The notes under the pieces: generated by a model
Seen by the model: the letters and a program-made list of their open reading frames with translations, nothing else
Databases searched by the model: none
What the model was told of the DNA's origin: nothing
Shown: in pieces, positions 26,249 through 38,632 of the stretch
How the letters are laid out: the number at the start of each line of letters is the position of its first letter
Numbering within the stretch: position 1 is the first letter of the stretch
Position numbers and translations under genes: made by a program
Assembly: GCA_902768985.1 (NCBI GenBank)
Contig: CACXNA010000013.1
Span: 1 to 54,461 of the forward strand
Length of the DNA: 54,461 nt
Reading direction: 5' to 3'
Source: an uncultured Bacteroidia bacterium
GTDB taxonomy: Bacteria > Bacteroidota > Bacteroidia > Bacteroidales > UBA932

Positions 26249-27652
26249 ATGAAAAAAACCTTTTTACTTCTGTTTCTTGCGTGCGCGTGCACGGCCAAGA
26301 ATCCAGTCCTGACCATCGAGGGTGGCCAGGTCCGGGGCGTTGAGACCGAAACCCCCGGCGTCATCGTGTACCGCGGCATCCCCTTCGCTGCTCCGCCAGT
26401 GGGCGAGCTCCGCTGGAAGGAGCCGCAGCCGGTCGTCCCCTGGGAGGGCGTCAGGACTGCGGACAGGTGGGGCCATCCCGCCTGGCAGTCCCCGCACACG
26501 GGTGGAGGCTACACGCCTGAGTTCTTCTTTGACGGTGATCCCGAATTCAGCGAGGACTGCCTCTATCTGAATGTCTGGACTCCGGCGGCCGGACAGCCCG
26601 GCCGAAAACTGCCCGTGACCCTGTGGATCCACGGTGGCGGCTACACCGCCGGCTGGGGCTTCGAGCCGGAGATGGACGGAGAGCAGTGGGCCGCGCATGG
26701 CGGTGTGCTCGTCACCTTCAACTACCGTCTCGGGATGCTGGGTTTCTTCACTCATCCCGCACTCTCCGCCGAGAGTCCGCACGGAGTGTCCGGCAACTAC
26801 GGTATGCTCGACCAGATCGCTGCGCTGAAATGGGTCAAGGCCAACATCGCCCAGTTCGGCGGCGATCCCGACCACATCACCATCATGGGGCAGAGTGCCG
26901 GTGCGATGAGCGTACAGACCCTCGTCACTTCACCCCTGTCCCGGGACCTGATCGCCGGTGCGATCATCCAGAGCGGTGGTGGCGTGTCCGATCAGCCGAC
27001 GCTCGGCGGCGCCCCGCTGTCGGAGAGCGAGGAAGCCGGCAAGGCCCTGATGGACTGGGCCGGTTATGATACACTGGAGAAAATGCGTGCTGCCACGCCC
27101 CAGGATCTGATGTCCCTGGGTACGCGCTATATGCGGGAAACGCATCAGTTCCTGCGCGCGGGATCGGCTCCAGTCGTGGATGGCTGGGCCCTGCCCGAGA
27201 CCTTCAACGAAGCCGCCCAGGCTGGTCAAATCGCCAATGTGCCTTACCTGATCGGCAGCACCCTGGACGACATGGGTGTGCTCGCGCTCGGAATCGATCG
27301 CTTCTGCCTCCTTCGCGAGGAAGCCGGTATCCCGGCCTATGCCTATCAATTTGCCCGCCGTCTTCCGACCGATGGCCGTGAAGGGGTGCTTCAGGGCGCC
27401 TTCCATTCTTCGGAACTCTGGTACACCTTCAAGTCGCTTCGTTTCTGCTGGCGTCCCTTCACGGAAGGGGATTACGCCCTGTCCGAGCAGATGATACGCA
27501 GCTGGACCAACTTCGCCGCCACCGGCAACCCGAACGGTGAGGGCGTGAGCGGCTGGACACCGTTTACGGCTGACAATCAGAACTATATGGTTTTCAAACT
27601 GGACGACGCCGACCAGGTCGCTTCCGGGATGGGACCGATGCTCAGGCCGTAA
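26249..27652 (+). CDS. Type-B carboxylesterase, exported lipoprotein
   Basis: A 467-residue alpha/beta-hydrolase with signal MKKTFLLLFLACACTAK (lipobox at Cys12 or Cys14). Landmarks: YRGIPFAAPPVGELRWKEPQP, SEDCLYLNVWTP, the oxyanion motif WIHGGGYTAG, the nucleophile elbow GQSAGAMS with Ser216, the acid region GSTLDDMG, and His in GAFHSSELWYTF. As in the copy at 20798, the usual long segment between the acid and the AYAYQF strand is nearly absent, so the protein is shorter than most relatives. It is divergent from a GH3 gene and convergent with a CE1 esterase. It likely hydrolyses an ester on the substrate of this region or an alkyl/aryl ester released from it; the specificity is not visible. 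Confidence 0.9.
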   Translation: MKKTFLLLFLACACTAKNPVLTIEGGQVRGVETETPGVIVYRGIPFAAPPVGELRWKEPQPVVPWEGVRTADRWGHPAWQSPHTGGGYTPEFFFDGDPEFSEDCLYLNVWTPAAGQPGRKLPVTLWIHGGGYTAGWGFEPEMDGEQWAAHGGVLVTFNYRLGMLGFFTHPALSAESPHGVSGNYGMLDQIAALKWVKANIAQFGGDPDHITIMGQSAGAMSVQTLVTSPLSRDLIAGAIIQSGGGVSDQPTLGGAPLSESEEAGKALMDWAGYDTLEKMRAATPQDLMSLGTRYMRETHQFLRAGSAPVVDGWALPETFNEAAQAGQIANVPYLIGSTLDDMGVLALGIDRFCLLREEAGIPAYAYQFARRLPTDGREGVLQGAFHSSELWYTFKSLRFCWRPFTEGDYALSEQMIRSWTNFAATGNPNGEGVSGWTPFTADNQNYMVFKLDDADQVASGMGPMLRP

Positions 27653-27672
27653 GCGCCCGGGCATACGAAGAT

Positions 27673-27708
27673 GCAAGGCGGCTGCCGGATTTCCGGCAGC
27701 CGCCTTGC
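27673..27708. terminator. Terminator between convergent carboxylesterase and CE1 esterase
   Basis: A perfect 16 bp GC-rich stem (27673-27688 with 27693-27708, arms beginning GCAAGGCGGC) around loop ATTT. T-rich sequence follows on the plus strand (GTTCTATTTC). It probably ends the plus-strand carboxylesterase transcript and may also stop the minus-strand one. Confidence 0.85.
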
Positions 27709-27727
27709 GTTCTATTTCAGCCCTGTG

Positions 27728-31089
<3,362 letters not shown>

Positions 31090-31103
31090 GTTGCTAAGTT
31101 AAG

Positions 31104-31135
31104 AAAAAGGGCCGGCCCGTACAAGGACCGGCCCT
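31104..31135 (-). terminator. Intra-operon terminator or attenuating hairpin
   Basis: On the minus strand arms AGGGCCGG (31128-31135) and CCGGCCCT (31108-31115) pair and are followed by TTTTT-CTT. It lies between the DUF3823 gene and the GH3 gene in the same direction, with only 19 bp to the GH3 start and no TAnnTTTG element in between. Partial read-through is the simplest reading: more SusCD than hydrolase. Confidence 0.75.
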
Positions 31136-31159
31136 GATTCAGGTTCAGGTATTCAACTA

Positions 31160-32032
31160 TTATTCCCAGACGACTTCCTCGACCTTGCTGAAGTCAGCAG
31201 AGATCCTGTAGATCTTCGAGAAGTTGTAATAGTTGTTTCCGTTGTAACCGTTGCCGGCCGCAAGCGCCGCGACACGGATGTAGCGATCCTGCTCGTACTT
31301 GAACAGCTCGGCATTCGCGGTTGCGCCGGTGTCGATGGACAGGGTCACGGCCTCGCCCGGCTGTGCAGCCGGTTTCTGGCTCCAGGTAGTCCAGTCAAAT
31401 GCACCTTCGCGCTTGGCACCGATGTCATCCTTGGCCAGGTTGAAGTAGTTGTAACCCACGAACACCTGCGTATTCGCGCACAGGGCGACGGTGTTGATGG
31501 AGTTGGCCTTCGTGGCGTCTCCCAGCTCCACCTTGAAGGTCGCGAGGATCTTCTTGGTGGCGGCGTCGTAGTGGATATCGTCAACCACGATGCGGCAGAA
31601 CGGAGTCACGGTAAAGTCCACCGTGTTGGAACCCTTCTTGAGTGTGAAATCAACGTTCTCAGGCTGATAGCAGGGGAGGTTCTTGGTGTCGAGCTTGTAG
31701 TCGGCAGCGAATACCAGATTGTTGGTATACTGGCCGTCGAAACGGACCATCCAGTTCTGGTCCTCGGAAACCTGCTGGCCGTCGTTTCCCTTCCAGCCCT
31801 GCTCGATCACGACCATCGAACCGACGGTGGTGGTCTTCATGGACCAGGTGCTCCAATCCCAGACGGAGGAAACGGAAGACTCGATACCCATCTTCTCGCC
31901 GGTCTTGGCGTCCAGGAACCGTCCGGTCACCTGGGCGTTGGGGCCGTCAAAATTGTCCAGCTGGAGTAACTCGCAGGAAGCGAAGAAACCCATGGAAAGG
32001 ACGAGAGTTATGATAGATGCTAACTTTTTCAT
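31160..32032 (-). CDS. DUF3823-type SusD-associated lipoprotein
   Basis: A 290-residue lipoprotein (MKKLASIITLVLSMGFFASCELLQLDNFDGPNAQVTGRFLD; lipobox FASC). The start LDNFDGPNAQVTGRFLDAKTGE and a C-terminal two-sheet region match the DUF3823 family, which is regularly coded just after susD. The remaining sequence is rich in aromatic and Asn/Thr residues (NWMVRFDGQYTNNLVFAADY, GNGYNGNNYYNFSK) as in surface glycan-binding proteins. I infer a cell-surface accessory role in capturing the substrate for the SusCD pair. No enzymatic motif is seen. It starts 3 bp after the susD stop, in the same operon. Confidence 0.82.
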   Translation of the reverse strand: MKKLASIITLVLSMGFFASCELLQLDNFDGPNAQVTGRFLDAKTGEKMGIESSVSSVWDWSTWSMKTTTVGSMVVIEQGWKGNDGQQVSEDQNWMVRFDGQYTNNLVFAADYKLDTKNLPCYQPENVDFTLKKGSNTVDFTVTPFCRIVVDDIHYDAATKKILATFKVELGDATKANSINTVALCANTQVFVGYNYFNLAKDDIGAKREGAFDWTTWSQKPAAQPGEAVTLSIDTGATANAELFKYEQDRYIRVAALAAGNGYNGNNYYNFSKIYRISADFSKVEEVVWE

Positions 32033-32035
32033 GTT

Positions 32036-33964
32036 TTACTGTTGTTTGTTGTTAGGATCAATGCGGTTCTTTACGTAGTTCGGAATCTGCTGATAGTAGT
32101 CATCCGCCTTGAAGTTGAAGAAGCCACTGTAACCCTTCTTGGCCGTCGCGTTGTACGGATAGCAGCGGACGAAGATGTACTGGGCGGTGTCGCCGGAGAG
32201 ATCCACGATCGGGATCAGGGTGAGCTTCCTGGTGAGCGAGCCTTCTTCGGCGCTGGTAGCACCCTGGGTGATGAAGCCGCGGCGACGGTGGAGGACATGA
32301 CTCCACTGGTTCTCGAAGGCGAATTCGCACTTCCACTCGTGGAGGACGTTCTCAAGGGTCAGCTCGACGTCATCCTTGAAGCCGGCGCGGTGGCGCACGT
32401 CATTCAGGTACTTGGCAGCGAGCATCGCGTTACCCTTGCCGCTCTCGACCACAGCCTCGGCATAGGTGAGGAGGATCTCGGAATAGCGCATGTTGTACCA
32501 GGGCGTCTGCGGATTCGGGTTGTTGCCGCTCTCGTCCAGGCCCTTGCGGATCTGGAAGCAGTAGAAGGAACGGTTGGAGTCGTTGACATCCTTGTCCAGT
32601 TTGTAGAAGAAGGAGTTCTCGTTGCCGGAACCGCCGTACGGGAAGTACTCGACACCATTCTTGACGACACCGTTGTTGTTGCCGGGATACATGGCGAGCA
32701 TGCCGTCCGGCATCACCATACCGCCCTGGTTGTTGATGGTCGTACCGCGGAAGTTGGAACCGGGGTAGCAGACCCAGGCCTGGAAACGGGCGTCCTTCAG
32801 TTTGAAGGGCTCGTCAACGGAGTCGTAGTGCTTGTAGTTCCCGATCGTGCCGGCAGTCACCTGGCTCTCGTCGGTGAAATAAGCATTCTCGTCGCCGATG
32901 AGCATCGTCTTGATCTTTCCATCCTTGCGGGCACGGGTGTTGGCACCGTCATAGTAGTCGTATTCGTCGGCGAGGTTCAGCGTGACGGAATACGTTCCCT
33001 GGAGGTAACCGGTGACGACCTGGTTCGGACCCCAACCCTGGTTACCGTTGCCGGAATCAGAGCTGCCGTTCTTGTAGGAGCGGCCGAAGATGCCTTCCTT
33101 GGTGTCATAGGTCTGGAAGAGGGTGATCAAGTTGCCAACAGCGGCGTCGATGTTGGCAGGTTCGGCACCGGCCAGTTCGTACTTTCCGGAAAGGATGACC
33201 GCAGCGGCGGCGTCGATGGCCTGCTGATAGTAGGTGTCAGCATAGGAAGCCTCCATATAGGTGAGCTTCTTCTGGACGGCGATGTAGTTGCTGTTGAGTG
33301 GTGCGCGGTCCCAGTACTTGCTCTCGGACGCAGCCCAGAGGGCGGCGCGGGCCTTCATGGCGAGGGCGGTGTACTTGTTGGCGCGCATGGCCTGGTCCTG
33401 ACGCTCGGGCATCAGGTCGGCAGCAGCCTGGAATTCGTTGATGACCCAGTCCCAGGACTCCTTCTCGGTGGAGCGGGGGATGTAAAGTGCCTCGCTATCG
33501 ATAGGCTCGTTGTCAAGCAAGTGATCCAGGATAGGGATACCGCCGTAGGCACGGACACTGGCGAAGTAGAAGCAGGCGCGGAGGAAACGACCCTCGCCCA
33601 GGTAGGCGTTGGCCGTGGCCTCGTCGAGGCGGCCGGCCGCTTTCTCTTGCTCGACCGCCTCCATGAACTTGTGGACGGAACGGATCGTGCTGTAGGACCA
33701 GAAGCTGGTAGTTCCGTCACCATAGGACGGCGTAGAGCGGCTGGCATTGGCGAACATCGTGTTCTGATCCGAGCTGGACATGCTCATGTCCGGCAGGTTG
33801 GAGTAGAGGTTCGCCAGCAGGGCGAGGAAACCGGAGTTGGAAGCCATCAGGTCTTCGGCCTTCACTTTGCTCAGGTCACCCTCCATGTTGTCGAAGAACT
33901 TGTCGCAGGACATCAGTCCGAGGGAAAGTCCGGCAATCAGGATATATCTGAATATCTTTTTCAT
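32036..33964 (-). CDS. susD: SusD/RagB-type surface glycan-binding lipoprotein
   Basis: A 642-residue lipoprotein (MKKIFRYILIAGLSLGLMSCDKFFDN; lipobox LMSC). Family features: an N-terminal helical region with FLALLANLYSNLP, the TPR-like stretch EGRFLRACFYFASVRAYGGIPILDHLL, DWVINEFQAAADLMPE, AALWAASESKYW, and near the C-terminus NMRYSEILLTYAEAVVESGKGNAMLAAKYLNDVRHRAG with VLHEWKCEFAFENQWSHVLHRR. SusD proteins cap the SusC transporter and hand over oligosaccharides. At 642 residues it is at the long side of the family. It is 12 bp downstream of susC. Confidence 0.96.
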   Translation of the reverse strand: MKKIFRYILIAGLSLGLMSCDKFFDNMEGDLSKVKAEDLMASNSGFLALLANLYSNLPDMSMSSSDQNTMFANASRSTPSYGDGTTSFWSYSTIRSVHKFMEAVEQEKAAGRLDEATANAYLGEGRFLRACFYFASVRAYGGIPILDHLLDNEPIDSEALYIPRSTEKESWDWVINEFQAAADLMPERQDQAMRANKYTALAMKARAALWAASESKYWDRAPLNSNYIAVQKKLTYMEASYADTYYQQAIDAAAAVILSGKYELAGAEPANIDAAVGNLITLFQTYDTKEGIFGRSYKNGSSDSGNGNQGWGPNQVVTGYLQGTYSVTLNLADEYDYYDGANTRARKDGKIKTMLIGDENAYFTDESQVTAGTIGNYKHYDSVDEPFKLKDARFQAWVCYPGSNFRGTTINNQGGMVMPDGMLAMYPGNNNGVVKNGVEYFPYGGSGNENSFFYKLDKDVNDSNRSFYCFQIRKGLDESGNNPNPQTPWYNMRYSEILLTYAEAVVESGKGNAMLAAKYLNDVRHRAGFKDDVELTLENVLHEWKCEFAFENQWSHVLHRRRGFITQGATSAEEGSLTRKLTLIPIVDLSGDTAQYIFVRCYPYNATAKKGYSGFFNFKADDYYQQIPNYVKNRIDPNNKQQ

Positions 33965-33976
33965 TGCGATGCAGGA

Positions 33977-36900
33977 TTAGAAGTTGAGGTTGAAACCGAA
34001 GGTGTAGGTCCGGTTGATAGGGAAGTCACCACCCTGGCGGCCGTTGTCGCTGGACTCAGGATCCACGTACTTCAGAAGCTTGTTGCAGAAGGTCAGGAGG
34101 TTGCCGCCGTTGAAGAACACACGGGCGCTCTTGATGCCCACCTTCTTGAGGAACTTCGGGGACACGCGGTAGCCGAGCTCGATGGTCTTCAGACGCAGGT
34201 AGGTGGCGTTGACGAAGTTGTACGGCTGGTTGTTGGTGTAGGTGGCGTTGTGCGCAGCACCGGTCTGGTTCACGCGCGCAAGAGCCGGCCAGTAACCCTC
34301 GATCCACTGGGTGGCAGGATCCCAGGGATCGTCGCCGTAGTTGGCCACGTGGTAGGAATCCGTGTACTGCGAAGGCATGAAGTAGAGGTAGCCCGTGCCG
34401 GCGAAGCCGCTCAGGGAGACGCTCTTGGTCTTCATGGCAGCGCCGCTGAAGATGAGGTTGAAGTCGAAGTTCTTGTAGCTGCCTCCGATGGAGAAGCCGA
34501 ACTGCAGAGGCGGCATGCTGCTGCCCCAGGTGTAGTAGACGTCCTCGCCGTCGATGTAACCGTTGCCGTTGCGGTCAACGATCTGGTACATACCCGGGAC
34601 GAGTGCACGGTTGCCTTCGCCGCTTCCGTTGGTGTCATAGAGCACCTGGCTGGAGTTGGTCTCGTTGAGGTTGTGGAAGCGCTCGCCGGTCCACTGGTAG
34701 ATGGAGCCGCTCATGTAACCGTTCCAACGGTTCAGGTTGCAGTTCTTCCAGTAGTCCATGGAGGACTTGTACTCGCGGGTGTTCTCGGACTCGATGTAGG
34801 TCATCCGGCTGCGCGTCAAGGAAATCTGGCCCTGGACACGGTAGGAGAAGTCGCCGATGCTGTTGCGGTGGTACAGGGACAGTTCCAGACCCTGGTTCTC
34901 GCTCACGTTCAGGTTCTCCTGCGGGATGCTGATGGCGTAGAAGTCCGGGATGCTGACGCTGCGGGTGGCGGCGATGCCGCTGGTCACGCGACGGAACCAG
35001 TCGAAGGTACCGCCGAGTTTGCCGCGCCACAGTTCGAAGTCCACACCGAAGTCCATCATCCGGACGGTAGCCCAGGTCAGGACGGTGTTGGCGATGGAGT
35101 TGTTGGCAAAGCCGGTGCTGTTGGCGCCCTCGTTGAAGACCCAGGAGCCGCTCTTGCCGTAACCGTTGATATAAGCGTACGGGCTGCCCTGGATGGAACC
35201 GGTGCGACCGTCAGACCAACGGAACTTCAGGTTGTTCACGAACGGAAGGGCCTGCTTGAAGAATTTCTCTTCGGAGATGCGCCAACCGAGGGAGTAGGAC
35301 GGGAACAGCGCCCAGCGCTTGCCCTTCATGAACTGGTAGTTGCCATCGTAGCGGGCCATGAGCTCGACGATGTACTTGCCGTCGTAGTTGTAGTTCAGTC
35401 GGCCGATGTAGCCGGCGGTGCGGGTGTTGGTGCGGCCGCCTTCGTTGGTGGCGGTGGTGGCGTCACCCTGGTCCAGGATGTCGTGTGTATAGACGAATTC
35501 ATCGAGGGACGGACCGTAGCGGCGGGAAGCCTGCAGACGGGAGGTCTTGATGTCGGTCAGTTCGGCGCCCAGCATCGCGGAGACGTTGTGCTTGCCGAAG
35601 CTGTGGTCGTACTGGGCCTGGAAACGGCCGTACAGACGGGCGTTGTCGTTCACGAGCTCGACGTACTCGGTCTCGTTGCGGACCTGCATCGTCGAGTTGG
35701 TGGTGTCCGTCCAGTAGTCGTAGAGCTGGAAGTTCTTGACCAGCGTACGCTGCTTGTTGGAGGAGTAGTCGTAGGCGCCGTTGGCGGACAGGCGGAGGCC
35801 CGGGAGCCAGGGGGCGACGTAGGTGAGGTCAACGGTATTGTTGAAGTTCTTGCTGTCGGTCTTGGTGTAACCGGAGGTGTTGGTGTCCAGCAGGGCGGCC
35901 GGGTTCATCTGCTCGTTCACGTTGGAGTAGTGGAGCGGATTGTCCTTGGTGCGCACGCCCACGTTGGGCTCGGAAGCAAGAATATAATAGAAGATGTTCC
36001 ACTCCTGGTCGTAGGAACCCATGCCCAGGTTGTTGCTCTGGCGGATGGCCGAGGTGTAGCGCAGGGTGAGGTTCTTGGTGAGCTTGATCGAGATGTTGGC
36101 GTTCAGGTTGTAGCGCTTGTATCCGAAGGTGTCACCCTTGAGGATGGAATTGTCCTCGGCATAGCCGACGCCGAAGTAGTAGTTGATCGTGTCGGTGCCG
36201 CCGGACAGGGAGGCGTTGTACTGCTGGTTCACGGCGAATTTCTTGTAGCTCTCCTTGTACCAGTCGGTATAGACGAGGTTCGGATCGCCCTTCTCGTAGC
36301 CGGCGATGGTCTCCTCGGACCAGCGGTGGCCCATCTTGGCGACGTCGGCCATCGCGTTGTCCCACTTCATGAAGGAAGTCCAGCTCTCGACATTGCGGGG
36401 GATGTTCGGCTGGGCGAGGTTGACGGAGGCGGTGAAGCTGATGGACGGCTTCTTGGCCTCACCCTTCTTCGTGGTGATGAGGATGACGCCGTTCTCGGCG
36501 CCCAGACCGTAAATGGTCGCGGAGGCATCCTTCAGCACGGAGATGCTCTCGATGTCGTCCGGGTTGAGCTCCTGGAGGACGGAGATATCGTTGTAGGATT
36601 CAAGCTGCCGGGCGTTGTTGCTCCAGCTGCGGGTGTTCTTGCGCTGACGGGTGACGCTTCGCACGACACCGTCCACGACGATCATCGGGTTGCCGTAGCC
36701 GCGGATGCTGAGGTCGGAGTTGAACTGACCCGGCTTGCCGCTGTTCTGCGTGATCTGCAGGCCCGGGATCTTGCCCTGGAGGGCGTCGACACCGTTGGCC
36801 GTGCGGGTGGCGGCGATGTCCTCGGAACGGATCTGGCTGATGGAGCCCGTCAGGGACTCGCGTTTCTGCACGCCGTAACCGACGACAACGGATTCGTTGA

Positions 36901-37213
36901 GGAGCTCGGCGTCCTCGACCAGGACGATGTTCATCTTGGCCGTTGCCTTGACCTTGCGGGTCTCATAGCCGATGGAGGAAATCTCGAGGATGGCACCGCT
37001 CGGGACGTCGATCTCGAAATTACCGTCGAGGTCCGTGGCCGTACCGATACTCGTTCCCGAGACCATGACAGCCGCTCCCATGACAGGCAACTTCTCGGAG
37101 TCGGTCACGACACCGGTCACCTTGATGTTCTGGGCGGACAGCATCGAAGCGCCGAGGACGAGGCCTGCGAGCACCACGAAGAGCCGCTTGAGCAGATTGT
37201 TGGTTTTCATCAT
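33977..37213 (-). CDS. susC: SusC/RagA-type TonB-dependent transporter
   Basis: A 1078-residue outer-membrane protein. The signal sequence (to about LSAQ) is followed by a carboxypeptidase-D regulatory-like domain (KVTGVVTDSEKLPVMGAAVMVSGTSIGTATDLDGNFEID), a TonB-box-like ESVVVGYG, the plug domain (VDALQGKIPGLQITQNSGKPGQFNSDLSIRGYGNPMIVVDG... ISVLKDASATIYGLGAENGVILITTKKG) and a large beta-barrel ending in FGFNLNF with terminal Phe. It imports the substrate caught by SusD, using TonB energy. No promoter element is seen in the 67 bp between it and the esterase gene upstream, so it is probably transcribed from the promoter before that esterase. Two ATG codons start it; the second at 37210 is equally possible. 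Confidence 0.97.
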   Translation of the reverse strand: MMKTNNLLKRLFVVLAGLVLGASMLSAQNIKVTGVVTDSEKLPVMGAAVMVSGTSIGTATDLDGNFEIDVPSGAILEISSIGYETRKVKATAKMNIVLVEDAELLNESVVVGYGVQKRESLTGSISQIRSEDIAATRTANGVDALQGKIPGLQITQNSGKPGQFNSDLSIRGYGNPMIVVDGVVRSVTRQRKNTRSWSNNARQLESYNDISVLQELNPDDIESISVLKDASATIYGLGAENGVILITTKKGEAKKPSISFTASVNLAQPNIPRNVESWTSFMKWDNAMADVAKMGHRWSEETIAGYEKGDPNLVYTDWYKESYKKFAVNQQYNASLSGGTDTINYYFGVGYAEDNSILKGDTFGYKRYNLNANISIKLTKNLTLRYTSAIRQSNNLGMGSYDQEWNIFYYILASEPNVGVRTKDNPLHYSNVNEQMNPAALLDTNTSGYTKTDSKNFNNTVDLTYVAPWLPGLRLSANGAYDYSSNKQRTLVKNFQLYDYWTDTTNSTMQVRNETEYVELVNDNARLYGRFQAQYDHSFGKHNVSAMLGAELTDIKTSRLQASRRYGPSLDEFVYTHDILDQGDATTATNEGGRTNTRTAGYIGRLNYNYDGKYIVELMARYDGNYQFMKGKRWALFPSYSLGWRISEEKFFKQALPFVNNLKFRWSDGRTGSIQGSPYAYINGYGKSGSWVFNEGANSTGFANNSIANTVLTWATVRMMDFGVDFELWRGKLGGTFDWFRRVTSGIAATRSVSIPDFYAISIPQENLNVSENQGLELSLYHRNSIGDFSYRVQGQISLTRSRMTYIESENTREYKSSMDYWKNCNLNRWNGYMSGSIYQWTGERFHNLNETNSSQVLYDTNGSGEGNRALVPGMYQIVDRNGNGYIDGEDVYYTWGSSMPPLQFGFSIGGSYKNFDFNLIFSGAAMKTKSVSLSGFAGTGYLYFMPSQYTDSYHVANYGDDPWDPATQWIEGYWPALARVNQTGAAHNATYTNNQPYNFVNATYLRLKTIELGYRVSPKFLKKVGIKSARVFFNGGNLLTFCNKLLKYVDPESSDNGRQGGDFPINRTYTFGFNLNF

Positions 37214-37280
37214 TGTGAATGTTGGTTAGATAATAAGGTAGATATTATATATAGTTGTTAGATTCTACCAGTCCAAACCA

Positions 37281-38465
37281 CTACTTCTTGAACAGCATCG
37301 GAGCGAAGGTGTTCAGGTAGAGGCGCCAGTTGGCCCACACGTGTCCGCCGTCGGAGACATAGAAGATGTGGTCCAGGCCCTGCTCGGTGAGGGTCTTGTC
37401 CAGCGTCTTGGAGCCTTCGAAGAGGAAGTCGGTGTTGCCGCAGGCGAGGAAGTAGAGCTTCACGCCGGCCTTCTTGAGGTTCGCAATCTGCTCCGGGGAG
37501 GCCTGACCGGCTGCGGAGAGCGGGCAGATGTAGTCGAAGAGCTGCGGGTAGAGGATGGAAGCGGTGATGGTGTGGCCGCCACCCATGGACAGACCGGCGA
37601 TGGCGCGGGCCTCAGGCTTGGCGATAGCGCGGAAATTCTTCTCGATGAACGGGACGATTTCCTCGCAGAGGGACACCACGTAGCTGTTCATCGCGCGGGT
37701 GCGCTCGGCCTCGGGCATGTTCGCGAACTGCTCCTGCATCTGACGCCAGTCGGGCTGGGGAGCGGTCGGGATGTTGAGGGTCACGGCAGCCTGCTGGTTG
37801 GCGTTGCCGTTCGGCATCACCACGATCATCGGCTCGGCGAGGCCCTTCTCGATGAGGTTGTCGAGGATCTGGGCGGTACGGCCCATGGAGATCCAGGCTT
37901 CCTCGTCGCCACCCGCACCGTGCAGGAGGTAAAGGATAGGATATTTCTTCTTGGGGTTGGCCTCGTAGCCGTACGGGGTGTAGACGGTCAGACGGCGGTT
38001 GATGCCGAGGACCTTGCTGTCATACCAGGGATGGCTGACGGTGCCGCGGTGCTGGGCCTCCGTGTAGTTCTCGGTACGCTCGCCGGGGACGATGAGCATG
38101 TTGAGGAAACGGGTGCCGTCGCGCTGCACGAGGATGTTCTGGGGATCGTTCACGCTCACGCCGTCCACGACGAAGTTGTAGGTGTAGATCTCAGGGGAGG
38201 GAAGGGCGATCTTGACGGACCAGACGTTGTTGGCGCCGCGGCGCATGTCGATGGTGTCGCCGTAAGGGTTCGGCATCCAGGAGCCGGAGAGCTTCACGAC
38301 CGTCGCGTAGTCGGCGCGGAAACGGAAGGTAACGCTGTCACCCTGGATGTCAGGGGAAACGACGGGAGCCATGCGGCCGCCGAAGTTGAAATTGGCCAGT
38401 TCCTGGGCGTTCGCGGAAGCGAAGGCTGCCAGGCAGATGGAAAGGATAGTGATAATGCGTTTCAT
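37281..38465 (-). CDS. CE1-type esterase with N-terminal beta-sandwich, first gene of the SusCD operon
   Basis: A 394-residue exported protein (signal MKRIITILSICLAAFASANAQ). The E-set domain (VTFRFRADYATVVKLSGSWMPNPYGDTIDM...[17 protein letters not shown]) is followed by a CE1 domain: [35 protein letters not shown], Ser293 in GLSMGGGHT, an acid in LACGNTDFLF and His in DGGHVWANWRLYL. Compared with the close paralogue at 27728 it carries an extra loop PQPDWRQMQEQFANMPEAERTR before the helix leading to the nucleophile. It lies 67 bp before susC and has the promoter and repeats at 38529-38622 upstream. An ester-removing role on the imported substrate is inferred. Confidence 0.9.
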   Translation of the reverse strand: MKRIITILSICLAAFASANAQELANFNFGGRMAPVVSPDIQGDSVTFRFRADYATVVKLSGSWMPNPYGDTIDMRRGANNVWSVKIALPSPEIYTYNFVVDGVSVNDPQNILVQRDGTRFLNMLIVPGERTENYTEAQHRGTVSHPWYDSKVLGINRRLTVYTPYGYEANPKKKYPILYLLHGAGGDEEAWISMGRTAQILDNLIEKGLAEPMIVVMPNGNANQQAAVTLNIPTAPQPDWRQMQEQFANMPEAERTRAMNSYVVSLCEEIVPFIEKNFRAIAKPEARAIAGLSMGGGHTITASILYPQLFDYICPLSAAGQASPEQIANLKKAGVKLYFLACGNTDFLFEGSKTLDKTLTEQGLDHIFYVSDGGHVWANWRLYLNTFAPMLFKK

Positions 38466-38528
38466 TATGTTGAAAGATTTTGGGTTGTTAGTTCAGTTTA
38501 AATGGTCTTTGGCCTGTTGTACCGATTG

Positions 38529-38536
38529 CAAAAATA
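38529..38536 (-). promoter_or_regulatory. Likely -7 promoter element of the esterase-SusCD operon
   Basis: Minus-strand TATTTTTG fits TAnnTTTG, 64 bp before the esterase start. It is the only such element I see between 38702 and the end of susC, so it probably drives the whole operon. A -33 TTTG is lacking, as expected for a promoter that needs an activator. Confidence 0.6.
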
Positions 38537-38541
38537 TGGAT

Positions 38542-38558
38542 TAATCAACCCTTGATTA
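38542..38558. promoter_or_regulatory. Dyad next to the SusCD operon promoter
   Basis: TAATCAA and TTGATTA form a perfect 7 bp inverted repeat around CCC. It begins 6 bp upstream of the -7 element, covering the place where a -33 element would be. Position and symmetry suggest a protein-binding site, but a chance AT-rich palindrome cannot be excluded. Confidence 0.4.
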
Positions 38559-38567
38559 TTTTCATCC

Positions 38568-38622
38568 GTTCAATTGTTTTTCTATCTGTGGCGGCGGTTC
38601 GTTTTATGTGTTCAATTGTTTT
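38568..38622. promoter_or_regulatory. Direct repeat pair upstream of the SusCD operon, candidate activator sites
   Basis: GTTCAATTGTTTT occurs at 38568-38580 and again at 38610-38622, a spacing of 42 bp or four helical turns. A partial copy GTTCAAAAA begins at 38630, 20 bp further. They lie about 45-100 bp upstream of the predicted start of transcription, where an AraC-type domain of a hybrid regulator would bind. The function is inferred from position. Confidence 0.5.
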
Positions 38623-38632
38623 CCACAATGTT

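Noticed and set aside
32042-37261. A 1739-codon open frame on the plus strand
   Set aside because: It lies fully antisense to susC and susD, which have complete family features. Its translation is rich in valine, glycine, aspartate and histidine, as expected of a high-GC shadow frame.
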